Positions 52,295-62,220 of a stretch of DNA of 64,000 bases are shown here, piece after piece. The position numbers and the translations under genes were made by a program. A model generated the notes under the pieces. The model did no database searches and was not told the DNA's origin. It was given only the letters and a program-made list of their open reading frames with translations. Numbering within the stretch: position 1 is the first letter of the stretch; each line of letters opens with the position of its first letter. The DNA comes from Onchocerca volvulus (taxonomy: Eukaryota; Nematoda; Chromadorea; Rhabditida; Onchocercidae), in the NCBI GenBank assembly GCA_000499405.2, contig HG738138.1:13889208-13953207 (forward strand). Reading direction: 5' to 3'.

Positions 52295-53834
52295 GAAATT
52301 GATATCGTCGAAGATTCTGTTAAGGAAAAATTCTGATAGTTTTTAATTCTATCTGTAGACTGGTTGGATTGTAGTTTGCTTCTTCTCGCTATTGTAACTT
52401 GTCTAGGTCAGCAATAGACCTCATTGGGTTTATACGATATTATTATACACGATACTTATAAAATAGTAAGAATTAAATAAACAATACAGGTAAATAATAA
52501 GAAATACTAACAATCGCTTGAATGCTCACTATGTTGTCGTACTTTCTTTCCCAACTGTCGTTCTCTTTCCATTCCACTATTCTGTTGTTCCTGCTGAATG
52601 GCCGCGCGTGCTGTAGTCGAAACCATCTTCGAAACTGGATTGGAACTGAATTGCCGCTGATATTGATTTTGAAGCTACTGATTTTGAAAATACTGATTGA
52701 AGATACTGATGTAGCTGATCCAAAAGCTTCTTTTTATGTGAATAATGAGACCTTTGTCATATTGAATAAAGGCAATCACTGAAATGGTTTGAAAACTTTT
52801 ATAGAGCTGGCGCTATGACTTCAGGCTATTCCAGTTTTCCCAAGCCTTAAGCAGGAGAAACAGAGGGGAGAAGAATCAAAATAAGGCTATATTATTGAAA
52901 TATATGAAGCTATTTTTCGAAATTAATATTTTCTGAAAAACAGCTCTCACTATCTGAATACCGTTAGCTGCAGCATGTCCAAGAAATTATCTGCAATGTG
53001 ATCATTTAAAACAAAAGTTTCTACGATATAATTTTTTTTCCGTTCTCTTTGTATATTATTTTTTGGAGAGTTTTTTTCTTCTATATCATCTTGAAAGATT
53101 CGATATGGTATACAGCTTTAGTCGGTTTAGCCGATAATTTGCAAATCCAGGTCCCGGATCAGCGCCGGTAATTCGCAGTATTGATGCTGGCCGTTCATTA
53201 ATTATGGGTTTGACAGGCTTACAAAACATTAATCATACAGAAGGTTTTTTTTGGTGATTAGACAAAGGATAAGAGATGGACAATGCTTACAAGCTTCAAT
53301 TCTTGTAACATTCCTGACAAGTAACGGATCTAAACATTTCATGCGATGTACAATAGCTCTATTAGCAGATCGGAAGATGAGAGAACAGAAGCCTTTATGC
53401 CCAGATATGGATAAGTGGTTCAATTGTCTGAGAAATGTTACGGATTTCTGTAACAATACGATTATTTCGACATTCCGATTTTACCGACATTCTTGACCGA
53501 AGAAATTCAACGTTATCAGGCAGAATCTTCTTTAGCGGCACATCGTTCTCTAATGGCATTTCTTATTCTTGATGCTATGTTTTCGTCTGGATCTGTAGTC
53601 GTTTCCTTCGCTTTTCGTATATTTCGTCCTGCTTCTCCGAGTCATTCTCCACCTCTTCTCCATCCATACTTACTGCGTTGTTGACTTCTAGAGAATACAG
53701 TATGTTCATTAGACTTGTGAGGTATTTTCCGTTGGGCATCTCACTGTTGCAGTTCTTACTCCTTCATCTCTTTCTTCTTGCTCATTTCCAGAAATGCTCA
53801 AGAGCTTCTAATTCATCTACTAAAACATTTTCTT

Positions 53835-54158
53835 CTATTGTTGGCGTGCAATCGAGTTTTTAGGATTTCTGTTGCTTCCTTGTTCGTTCCCTGAAGCTTG
53901 TAAGTATTTTCGTTTCCATGTTTCCCAAAACAGATCGAGTACTGTCAATGTTCGTATCCAATATTTGATGAGTCGTTCCTTCTTATCTGGTTTGAATTCT
54001 TCCAGATAGTCGTCGGTTGTTGAAATAATTGAGGAAGCATTGGACTGAATAAAATCGACTAGACATATTATCTTACAGTCATCGAAGTTCGCGTTATTAG
54101 TCGCGTTTTTAATAAATCTTCGATCTACACGATCAGCAGTATAAGTTATCTTTCTCAT
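53835..54158 (-). pseudogene. BEL/Pao integrase C-terminal fragment
   Basis: The minus-strand frame of 107 codons contains LIKYWIRTLTVLDLFWETWK and RKYLQASGNE, matching the conserved Pao segment in which an L-x-x-FW-x-x-W-x-x-x-YL motif follows the integrase core. The preceding minus-strand sequence (NSENFLE, RTLRIIDRTKL) is in a different frame with a stop, so the core is broken. Confidence 0.7.
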
Positions 54159-54782
54159 AATAACTTGCTTTCTGTGGCTCTTCTCATAGTCTTTTAATTT
54201 AGTCCTATCAATTATTCGTAGAGTCCTTCACTCCAAAAAATTCTCAGAGTTATACTTTACTCAAGTCACTCCCTTTTCTGCCAGAAATTCACTTAGTTTA
54301 ATGTATTATTCCTTTATGACTTTGGGAACTAGTCGAAATTAACTTGCATTGTTTCTTAAAACTCGTTCTAGATGGCTACGTCGTGATATAAATCTCTTTA
54401 ACATATGTAGAAACTTTTAACTGATAAGTACTGTACCATATCCAGATGACCGCTCTCGTGATAAAACATGTGAACAGCATAAACCATCTTTTGATTACTC
54501 CACTTTTGATTTTGATCGTGAGGGAGTCAAAATAATCCAACCCGATCTGTAAGGAAGTTCTTGATCATTTAATTCATGTTCCCGGAAAGTTTCGGCAACC
54601 ATTGGCAAACTATATGGTAATTTAAATGGTTTGACTATTCAATGTTTGTAATCTGTGCAATCCTTTATTACGCGTTTCACTTCCATTCATCCTTTTTTTG
54701 TATCCATAATTTGCACCTTATTTCTGAAAGGGACATGCGTAATTCAGTATAATATAACGCTTCGTGTTGTCATATGAAAAGT

Positions 54783-54841
54783 TCAAACATCCAATCTATT
54801 TATCAAGACACCATGTCTTGATAAATAGATTGGATGTTTGA
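54783..54841. repeat. Perfect 28-bp inverted repeat, 3-base spacer
   Basis: Left arm 54783-54810, spacer CCA, right arm 54814-54841, no mismatch. It lies inside the BEL/Pao relic between its pre-integrase and C-terminal integrase parts. Confidence 0.95.
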
Positions 54842-55029
54842 TTTTATAGTCTAGTCCGAATTTTCCAATCGACTCTACGACTTCCATAATTTGTGGTCAT
54901 CGCATCATAAATTCCAGTTTTCCCTTTCTTCCCCTTTGATTCCTTCAGTCTGCTTTTGTTTAATTAACACCTACTCGATTAATTTAAAATCTTCCGATGT
55001 TAGTTGTTTTGCCTCGGCCGACATCGCTC

Positions 55030-55272
55030 CTAACCATGCTCTCTTTTCTTTTGTTCGTTTAATAAATTTGAGAACCCATTGGTGATTCTAATAAATCTGT
55101 ACCACTTACTAAACCAAATTTTATATATGAACGAAAACTGTGTTTCCTCAATTGTTTGGATGGTAATCTTTGTAGCAGCCTGTTTCCCTTTCCACTTTTC
55201 TTCGTCTTCGTATTCTTCTGTGGACCGATATTCCCATTGAGGCCATCCACTTTCGGGTTTCTTTAACCACAT
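55030..55272 (-). pseudogene. BEL/Pao pre-integrase fragment
   Basis: The minus-strand frame reads WLKKPESGWPQWEY at the start and FSKWYRFIRITNGFSNLL near the end. These match the BEL/Pao stretch before the integrase (W-L-x-x-P-x-x-W-P, then RFSS-x-x-K-L-x-R-V-T-A). A neighbouring frame covers the same sites, indicating indels. Confidence 0.65.
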
Positions 55273-56740
55273 ATTTTTATATTTAGTTATGATAACGATT
55301 CAATTTTAATAGTGTGTCATTATAAATTTAAATGCAAGACGCCATTTCGATGGGAAAGTGAAAGTTGTATAACGTTCGGCGAATTACGGAACGTATTTGT
55401 TGAAATTTGAAACTGACATTAAGATTTGAGTGGAATAATAGATGAAATTCAGAGCAACCATATAATATTGAATAGCTATCCATTGATCAATTAAATGGCA
55501 TGTCGTAGAAGATGGGTTTCCACTATATGATTTTGATCATATAAACTGTCTGAATATGCAAATGCACCGATTCCCGATACATGCATCACCTCTTAACCTC
55601 TTCCATGATTGTCAGGAACGATAAAATATGTTGAAAAATGATCTAACTCCAACTATCAAAATAAGGAACCAGAGTGAAAGAACTGATACCACCGTTATTT
55701 TAAATGATGTGTTCCAAGATGGAAGATGACATAAAAAAGCGACAGTTTATGTTATTTAATTTTATTTTGTTGTTATCATTAATTCGGTTCATTTAGAACA
55801 ATATCTTTAAATTGACGATTCTTCACTACTTATTGACTTTTTCTGAAGCAAAATATCTTATTAGCATAATCTTAAAATTAAAAATTTTGAAATAAGAACA
55901 TTTTTCTGACGAAATGTATTTTCATCGATCTTATGAAAATGAAAATCATCTAAACTATTTTGTTCTGAATGTTGCAGTAAAATCGAAGGAAAAGCTCAGC
56001 AGAAAAGCTGTACACCGCAATTTAGGAATCGCAAAAAGTTAGTTTGGCCAATCGGCCTGGCTGTTATGTATCAAGATGCCACATGGAACATTTGTGCTAT
56101 GTAGAATTGTTTATCAATACTGCAAGTGTTCGATATGTATGAATTTAAGCAACTTTTGCAGAAAATTTTCTCAAATATCTTTCACAGTTTATTAATTTAA
56201 AGCCTTCTGCGATTTTCTCGCACAAGTAAAAACTTTTACATAACTGAAAAATTCGACCGAAGCATAGAATATCAGAAAGCTTTCTTGTTCTTGTTAAGGT
56301 TTTGCTTCTGTGCCCAAAAACTATAATATTATAGCATATTTCTAATTGATGGATTTTTAGTAAACCTATTGGTAATAGCCAGAATTTTGCACCAAATATA
56401 TATGCTGGGGTGTTTTGATATTGAATGAAACCATTGTGTTAAAAATACTGACTCAAACTACTTCTGAAATAAAACTTATGAAAAGGAAATCTTAACATTG
56501 CAATTATATAATCAAAATGTTAGTCATTATCATTTATTGCATCAATTTTTATTGTCTTGCTTCAATTTCATAAGCTAAAATTTTTAAATAAAAAGATATC
56601 CAAGCAAACAGGCGTTTAACAATTTCACTTTAATTTCATATTCGATCAAAATTCGCATGTCGATGAAATTTTTGCACGAATATTTTTCCACAAAATACTT
56701 CTTCCATTGTAGTATATAATTTCTATTAATGAGGATGAAA
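55273..56740. other. Intergenic AT-rich region
   Basis: No reverse transcriptase or RNase H upstream of the integrase relic could be recognised, and no gene or strong repeat was seen. Confidence 0.5.
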
Positions 56741-59343
56741 CTGCAAGTGTAGATGTTGGAAAAGATCAGGAATTCATCATGAGTTGTTAAAGCAGTTAGA
56801 GAAGAAATTGCTATTGCGTTGTAAAAACTACGAAGGATTTGTTCGAGGACTGAAGACTGAAGAAGCAATCGCTTGCTGTTATCGGTCTCATTGCACAAGT
56901 TGTTGCTGCTGTAGAAATTTTTTTAAACAAGAGGCCATTTTTTCGTGGTTTTGTTGGAGTTGAAGAAATTGATGAAAAAGAGACTTTTGTGGCTGGCGAA
57001 GTTGAAGAAAACTTGTAGCTGTTGAAAAAGTTAATGTAAAGAAGTCTGAAGATCACGTATTAAAAGACTTAATTGTTGAAGAATTCGTGCAAGATCTGAA
57101 GTTGTTGAAGAGGCTTTTGTTGTTGCAGAAGTTGTTGAAGAAAATCCGATTGTTACTGTAGTTGTTGGAGAAGTTGTTAAAGATTTAGTTGCTGCTGTTG
57201 TTGTCGGAGTAGTTCTTGAAGAAGACTCAGTTGTTACTGTAGATGTTGGAGAAATTGTTGAAGATTCAGTTACTGCAGGTGTTGGAGTTGTTGAAGAAGA
57301 TTTAGTTTTTGCTGTTGTTGTTGGAGAAGATTCAGTCGTTACTGTGGTTGTTGAAGAAGATTCAGTTGTTACTGTTGTTGTTAGAGAAGTTGCTGAAGAG
57401 GATTCAGTTGTTACTGTACTTGTTGGAGAAATTGTTGAAAAAGATTCAGTTGCTACTGTAGTTGTTGGAGATTTTTCAGTTATTACTGTACTTGTTGAGG
57501 GAGATTCAGTTGCTTCTGTAGATTTTGGAGAAGTTGTTGAAGAAGATTCAGTTGCTACTGTAGTTGTTGGAGATTTTTCAGTTGTTACTGTAATTGTTGA
57601 AGAAGATTCAGTTGCTACTGTAGTTGTTGGAGATTTTTCAGTTGTTACTGTAATTGTTGAGGGAGATTCAGTTGCTACTGTAAATTTTGGAGAAGTTGTT
57701 GAAGAAGATTCAGTTGCTACTGTAGATTTTGGAAAAGCTGTTGAAGAAGAATCAGTTGTTAGTGTAGTTGTTGTGGAAATTTTTGAAGAAGATTCAGTTG
57801 CTACTGTAGATGTCAGAGTTGTTAAAAATTCAGTTGTTACTGTAGATGTTGGAGAAGTTGTTGAAGAGGATTCAGTTGTTAATGTACTTGTTGGAGAAAT
57901 TGTTGAAGAAGATTCAGTTGCTACTGTAGTTGTTGGAGATTTTTCAGTTGTTACTGTAGTTGTTGAGGGAGATTCAGTTGCTTCTGTAGATTTTGGAGAA
58001 GTTGTTGAAGGAGATTCAGTTACTAATCTAGATTTTGGAGTTGTTGAAGAAGAATCAGTTGTTACTGTAGATGTTGGGGAAGTTGTTGAAGATTCAGTTG
58101 TTACTGTTGTTGTTAGAGAAGTTGCTGAAGAGGATTCAGTTGTTACTGCAGATGCCAGAGTTGTTGAAAATTCAGTTGTTACTGTAGATGTTGGAGAAGT
58201 TGTTGAAGAGGATTCAGTTGTTACTCTAGTTGTTGGAGATTTTTCAGTTGTTACTGTAATTGTTGAAGAGGTTGTTGAAGGAGATTCAGTTGTTATTCTA
58301 GATTTTGGAGAAGTTATTGAGGGAGATTCAGTTATTACTGTGGTTGTTGAAGAAGATTCAGTTGCTACTGTAGATGTTGGAGAAACTGTTGAAGAAAATT
58401 CAGTTTTTACTGTAGATGTTGGAGAAGTTGTTGAAGAAGATTTAGTCATTGCTATTGTTGTTGGAGAGGTTGCTGAAGATTCAGTTATTGGTGTTGTTTT
58501 TGAAGATTCACTTGTTACAGTTTTTGTTGGAGAAGTTATTGAAGATGATTCAGTTGTTATTGTAGATGTTGGAGAAGTTGTTGAAGAAGATTTAGTCATT
58601 GCTATTGTTGTTGGAAAGGTTGCTGAAGATTCAGTTATTGGTGTTGTTTTTGAAGATTCACTTGTTACAGTTTTTGTTGGAGAAGTTATTGAAGATGATT
58701 CAGTTGTTATTGTAGATGTTGGAGAAGTTGTTGAAGAAGATATAGTCATTGCTATTGTTGTTGGAGAGGTTGCTGACGAAGATTCAGCTGTTACTGTTGT
58801 TGTTGGAGAAGTTGTTGAAGAAGATTCAATTGTTACTGTTGATGTTGGAAAAGTTGTAACAGCTCTTTGGTTTAACAACTTGAAACAAGAACAGTTTTGT
58901 AAAGAAAAGGGTTTTATTGCAGGAATTGTTGAAGAAGGCTCAGTTGTTACTGTAGTTGTTGAAGAAGATTCAGTTGCTACTGTGGTTGTTGGAGAAATCG
59001 CTGAAGAAGATTCGGTTGCTAATGTAATTGTTGGAGAAATTGTTGAAGTAGATTCAATTGTTACTGTAGATGTTGGAGGTGTTGAAGAAGATTCAGTTGT
59101 TACTGTTGCTGTTGGGGAAGTTGTAACAGCTCTTTGATAGAACAACTTGAAACAAGAACAGTTTTGTGAAGAAAAGGGTTTTATTGCAGGAATTGTTGAA
59201 GAAGGCTCAGTTGTTATTGGAAATGTTGGAGAAGTTGTTGAAGAAGATTCAATTGTGACTGTAGTTGTTGGCGAACGTGCTGAAGTCGCTCTTGTTGAAA
59301 AAATTGATGTAGACGAGCTTGTAGATGATTTCGGTATCCACGA
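56740..59343. repeat. 2.6-kb coding minisatellite, ~42-bp units
   Basis: Units approximate GTTGTTGAAGAAGATTCAGT followed by TGTTACTGTAGATGTTGGAGAA, 42 bases or multiples of 3 around it. Higher-order copies exist: a 150-bp block at 58441, 58591 and (partly) 58741; a 60-bp block at about 57552 and 57612; and a roughly 250-bp duplication joining about 58850-58960 and 59105-59215. Units decay towards 56740. Confidence 0.95.
57031..59343 (-). CDS. Mucin-like Thr/Ser/Pro repeat protein (large exon)
   Basis: On the minus strand a TTACTTTAG acceptor (ending at 59344) leads into 770 open codons to TAA at 57031. The translation is repeats of about 14 residues such as TTESSSTTSPTSTVT, with very high Thr/Ser and scattered Pro, typical of heavily O-glycosylated mucin or surface-coat proteins. 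Two near-identical non-repeat inserts (PFS-x-QNCSCFKL and QRAVTT) interrupt the array and supply paired cysteines. The C-terminus is non-repetitive (DLARILQQLSLLIRDLQTSL). The 5' exons with any signal peptide were not found, so secretion is inferred. The opposite strand is also open over about 1.8 kb; mucin composition and the acceptor favour the minus strand. The repeat number is likely variable between individuals. Confidence 0.6.
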   Translation of the reverse strand, partial: SWIPKSSTSSSTSIFSTRATSARSPTTTVTIESSSTTSPTFPITTEPSSTIPAIKPFSSQNCSCFKLFYQRAVTTSPTATVTTESSSTPPTSTVTIESTSTISPTITLATESSSAISPTTTVATESSSTTTVTTEPSSTIPAIKPFSLQNCSCFKLLNQRAVTTFPTSTVTIESSSTTSPTTTVTAESSSATSPTTIAMTISSSTTSPTSTITTESSSITSPTKTVTSESSKTTPITESSATFPTTIAMTKSSSTTSPTSTITTESSSITSPTKTVTSESSKTTPITESSATSPTTIAMTKSSSTTSPTSTVKTEFSSTVSPTSTVATESSSTTTVITESPSITSPKSRITTESPSTTSSTITVTTEKSPTTRVTTESSSTTSPTSTVTTEFSTTLASAVTTESSSATSLTTTVTTESSTTSPTSTVTTDSSSTTPKSRLVTESPSTTSPKSTEATESPSTTTVTTEKSPTTTVATESSSTISPTSTLTTESSSTTSPTSTVTTEFLTTLTSTVATESSSKISTTTTLTTDSSSTAFPKSTVATESSSTTSPKFTVATESPSTITVTTEKSPTTTVATESSSTITVTTEKSPTTTVATESSSTTSPKSTEATESPSTSTVITEKSPTTTVATESFSTISPTSTVTTESSSATSLTTTVTTESSSTTTVTTESSPTTTAKTKSSSTTPTPAVTESSTISPTSTVTTESSSRTTPTTTAATKSLTTSPTTTVTIGFSSTTSATTKASSTTSDLARILQQLSLLIRDLQTSLH

Positions 59344-59772
59344 CTAAAGTAATGCAGGGTTAGATTTGACAACAGAAATGCTAAAAAATCAGTGTGAATG
59401 TGTCATTCTGTCGAGAAAATGGTTCAGAACATATCTTAACTCATTAGCACGATGATGTGGCTTATTTTTCGAAAAAATTTCAAATTTTTAATTTCTCTGT
59501 GTTCGAACCGTTTATTGCTACATCTTTCTAGAAAACCACTTATAATTGTTTCTATTCTCTTGGATTCTGTTTTTTTTACATAATTTCATAGCATTTTCTA
59601 ATTGAATGAATTCATAGCCAAATCAACGTATTTTTATCTAGTTCTATGCAAGAGTTCTGAATGCATATATTCTAGTAGCGAATACTGAATTAATGCTCTA
59701 TTTCTTTCTTTTTTTTCTTTTGGCAGTTTTGATGTTTTTTTACTGCCTAAAAATAACAAAAGGCTTGGCTTT

Positions 59773-59985
59773 ATGAAGTTAACTTACATCTTTGATGCTC
59801 CTTATGAAGCGCTTCTAAATAGTACATTTATGACTGATGGAAGAAGGGTTACAGGTGAAAACGTCAATTTACAAAAACTTAAAGAGCACTATATTTTGAC
59901 CGTATATAAAACTGTTGACGTCTGTCTCAACACAAGAATAAATTTCCAAAAGAAAATTACTCATTTGAATAAATTAACATGCTAA
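59773..59985 (+). other. Short ORF, uncertain
   Basis: ATG to TAA, 70 residues (MKLTYIFDAPYEALLNSTF onward), hydrophilic with two Cys, no signal peptide and no splice context. Coding status is unclear. Confidence 0.2.
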
Positions 59986-59996
59986 CAACTCAGATG

Positions 59997-60133
59997 TTAA
60001 TGGAATTTTTGATAAGCATTACCATCCTCATCGGCTGAATCCATTGTAAACCGAATATTTTTTCGTAGATCCAATGCACTAATGAACATAACGGTCCCGA
60101 GATTGTTGTTCTTGATGAATAGTAACTTTTTGG
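59997..60133 (-). other. Candidate last exon, minus strand
   Basis: After a TTTTTTTGAG acceptor, 45 open codons read KKLLFIKNNNLGTVMFISAL then IRFTMDSADEDGNAYQKF to TAA. The composition is clearly protein-like, but no family was recognised and no upstream exon could be joined. Confidence 0.3.
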
Positions 60134-60322
60134 CTCAAAAAAAAAAATAATTATTATTATTTATACGTTAAAAAAAGAAAGGACGTTGATGCAAAGCACG
60201 CTGAAGTTATGTCAACTGTTGCCATTGGTTAATTCTGCTTTATAAACTATCATTTAAAGTTATCAATAGCAAACTTTCTGGATCTCTTTCTTTTTCCAGT
60301 TTCTAACTTTCGTCAAGAATAG

Positions 60323-60350
60323 CCAATTACACATCTTATTGTGTAATTGG
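60323..60350. repeat. 11-bp inverted repeat hairpin
   Basis: CCAATTACACA at 60323-60333 pairs with TGTGTAATTGG at 60340-60350 around a 6-base loop. No T-rich or other terminator context is expected in a nematode, so the function is unknown. Confidence 0.8.
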
Positions 60351-60841
60351 TTATTTTCTACTCAAGTGATTCATACTGTTTGAAAGAATTATCAACTATT
60401 ATTAACATAAGTTGGTAATATTAGTTTGAAATGAATTTAATACCATTGCATAGGACGAAGAGGCTATGATGAACAGAAAAGCAATTCCTTTTTTGATATT
60501 CATCGTTTAATTCGATTCCAAACTAAATGAAAAGCAGTCGATTCTGAATCAAAGTATTAACCGATTGATTTTTTAAATATTTCACTGAATATAGCAATAT
60601 TTAAGCATTTAACAGTCGCTCAAATCGATAATATAAATGTATCGTTTGCATTTAACCAAATCACCGAGAAATTTATAGTTCGAAAAATCTCGGCGTGATC
60701 CCATTGCGCACGAAGTACAGTTTATGAATTTCTGTTAACTTTCCATATCATTAAAGTCCTTTCCCAGAACCATGTGCTATTTCTAAAGAATTTTCGTTGT
60801 ACAATATTCTAACTCTGCCCTTCTACAGCCCGATGAAAAAT

Positions 60842-62220
60842 TATGAGGAATCAGCTGGTTTTTAAATTCCAATCTGGCGGAAATGTACCAGTTGTTGCCG
60901 AGTTGAGAGCTTTGACTTGTGCTGCAAATTTTGAAAACATTTATATGCGAATTGTTTTATTCTCTATCTGCGAAATTTCCATTGAAATGGATTGAATTGA
61001 ATTGGAAGCATTGTGTTTCGAAATTGCATTTCTCATCCAATATTTAAGGAAAATATGTGTTGCTTAGAAAAGAAATATGCATCATAATCAATGCTCTTCA
61101 ATTAAATGCATAAGTTTTATTATAATAAAAGGAATCAAAAGAATAGTTCCTTTTGTTATTTTGTAAAACTGAAACCAAAAAAAAAAAACAATTCTAATTG
61201 TGTAATAGAAACTTTGCTGATACTAAATAATTTTTACCTTTATTTAACGCTTTTTCCTCCGTTTCTTTGAATATGTTAGGAAAGAACTAATTGTGATGAT
61301 CAGTCACTTCAATTATTAGTAATCAGTAATGCCGGATTACGAGGTCGGAATAAGTACGCTGATTTAAAACAAAATGTGAGCATTATTCATTTTTTTTTTA
61401 ATTATTAAATTGAAAATTGAGTATTTGCATATCAGTTGAAGCAATAGGTAGATCGTTTAAAGCTGATTTTAATTATTAAAAATTCTCCCGAAGTTTGTGT
61501 ATAAACTTTTGCAAATTTAAAGATCCAATGACAAAATGCATAGCAGAAATTAAAAGTTTGGACTCATTTGCGTTGAAGTTTCATTAATTTAAGGAAAGGG
61601 CGACTTCAATTTGTTTCAAAAATTTCCTATGATTTACCATCAATTAATAATATAATAGTTTTTCACATCGTACAGAATTATTTCTATCTCCTTAACTAGC
61701 TCCAGCCATCAGTTTGACTGAAAATGACGAAAGCTTTCTTCTTTCTCATGGCATTGTCATCATTAAATTGATATTATAATAGAGAGGAAGGAATCATTCA
61801 TTTGGTGACCGCTTAGATTCCGTGAATCAACATCAATGTTTACGCTTTAACAAGAATTGGAATAGGAAGATTCCAAAACTTGAAACAGGTGGATAATTAT
61901 GTTTCACATTATAGTGAATTAGGATTAGCATTAATGACATAGTTTCATCCTCCCAAAAATTGTTTCCGTGATTTTCCAAGTCCGATCTTATTGGTTATTG
62001 TTTGGAAGCATGGGCATGTATTTTGTATGTAGTAGTTGTCGTACTGAAATCAAATTAGTTCAGCTTTCTGAAGAATAAGTTTTTCACTGCATGGTGGCAG
62101 CAAACACTGGCAATGTTACGGCAACAACAGATGTCTGGTGAAAAACGAGGAAAGTGCCGTTTTGTATTTTCGTAGTAATCAATTATTTGCAAAAACTGTG
62201 GCTTGTTTACGAGTTAAATG
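60842..62220 (+). other. Scattered candidate exons of an unknown gene
   Basis: Three coding-like stretches on the plus strand. 60842-61000 starts at ATG (MRNQLVFKFQSGGNVPVVAE; ELRALTCAANFENIY). 61280-61375 is bounded by ATGTTAG and GTGAGC, phase 0 at both ends (DDQSLQLLVISNAGLRGRNK), slightly like the LLINNAG segment of short-chain dehydrogenases. 62079-62217 reads SLHGGSKHWQCYGNNRCLVK to TGA. They cannot be joined with confidence; a degraded gene is possible. Confidence 0.25.

Larger units (their letters stand above)
52350..55272 (-). mobile_element. BEL/Pao retrotransposon relic (integrase part)
   Basis: Minus-strand remains run from a pre-integrase segment (55272-55030) through a broken integrase core to the integrase C-terminal region (54158-53835). 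They continue into a degraded Cys-containing stretch (53456-53229) that could be an env-like or second gag relic. 52355-52420 resembles a segment at 12700-12780 and may be LTR. Stops are frequent; no intact polyprotein remains. Confidence 0.65.

Noticed and set aside
52522..52782. Plus-strand ORF with CCSRNHLRNW
   Set aside because: Overlaps the minus-strand BEL/Pao relic and shows no independent support.
57344..59137. Plus-strand 597-codon ORF of EEDSVVTVVVGEV repeats
   Set aside because: It is the reverse complement of the mucin-like repeat; it lacks an acceptor, and its Val/Glu/Asp repeat composition is less protein-like than the Thr/Ser/Pro reading.
60323..60350. Small hairpin as a possible transcription terminator
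   Set aside because: Rho-independent terminators are bacterial; nothing else here is bacterial, so it is listed only as a repeat.
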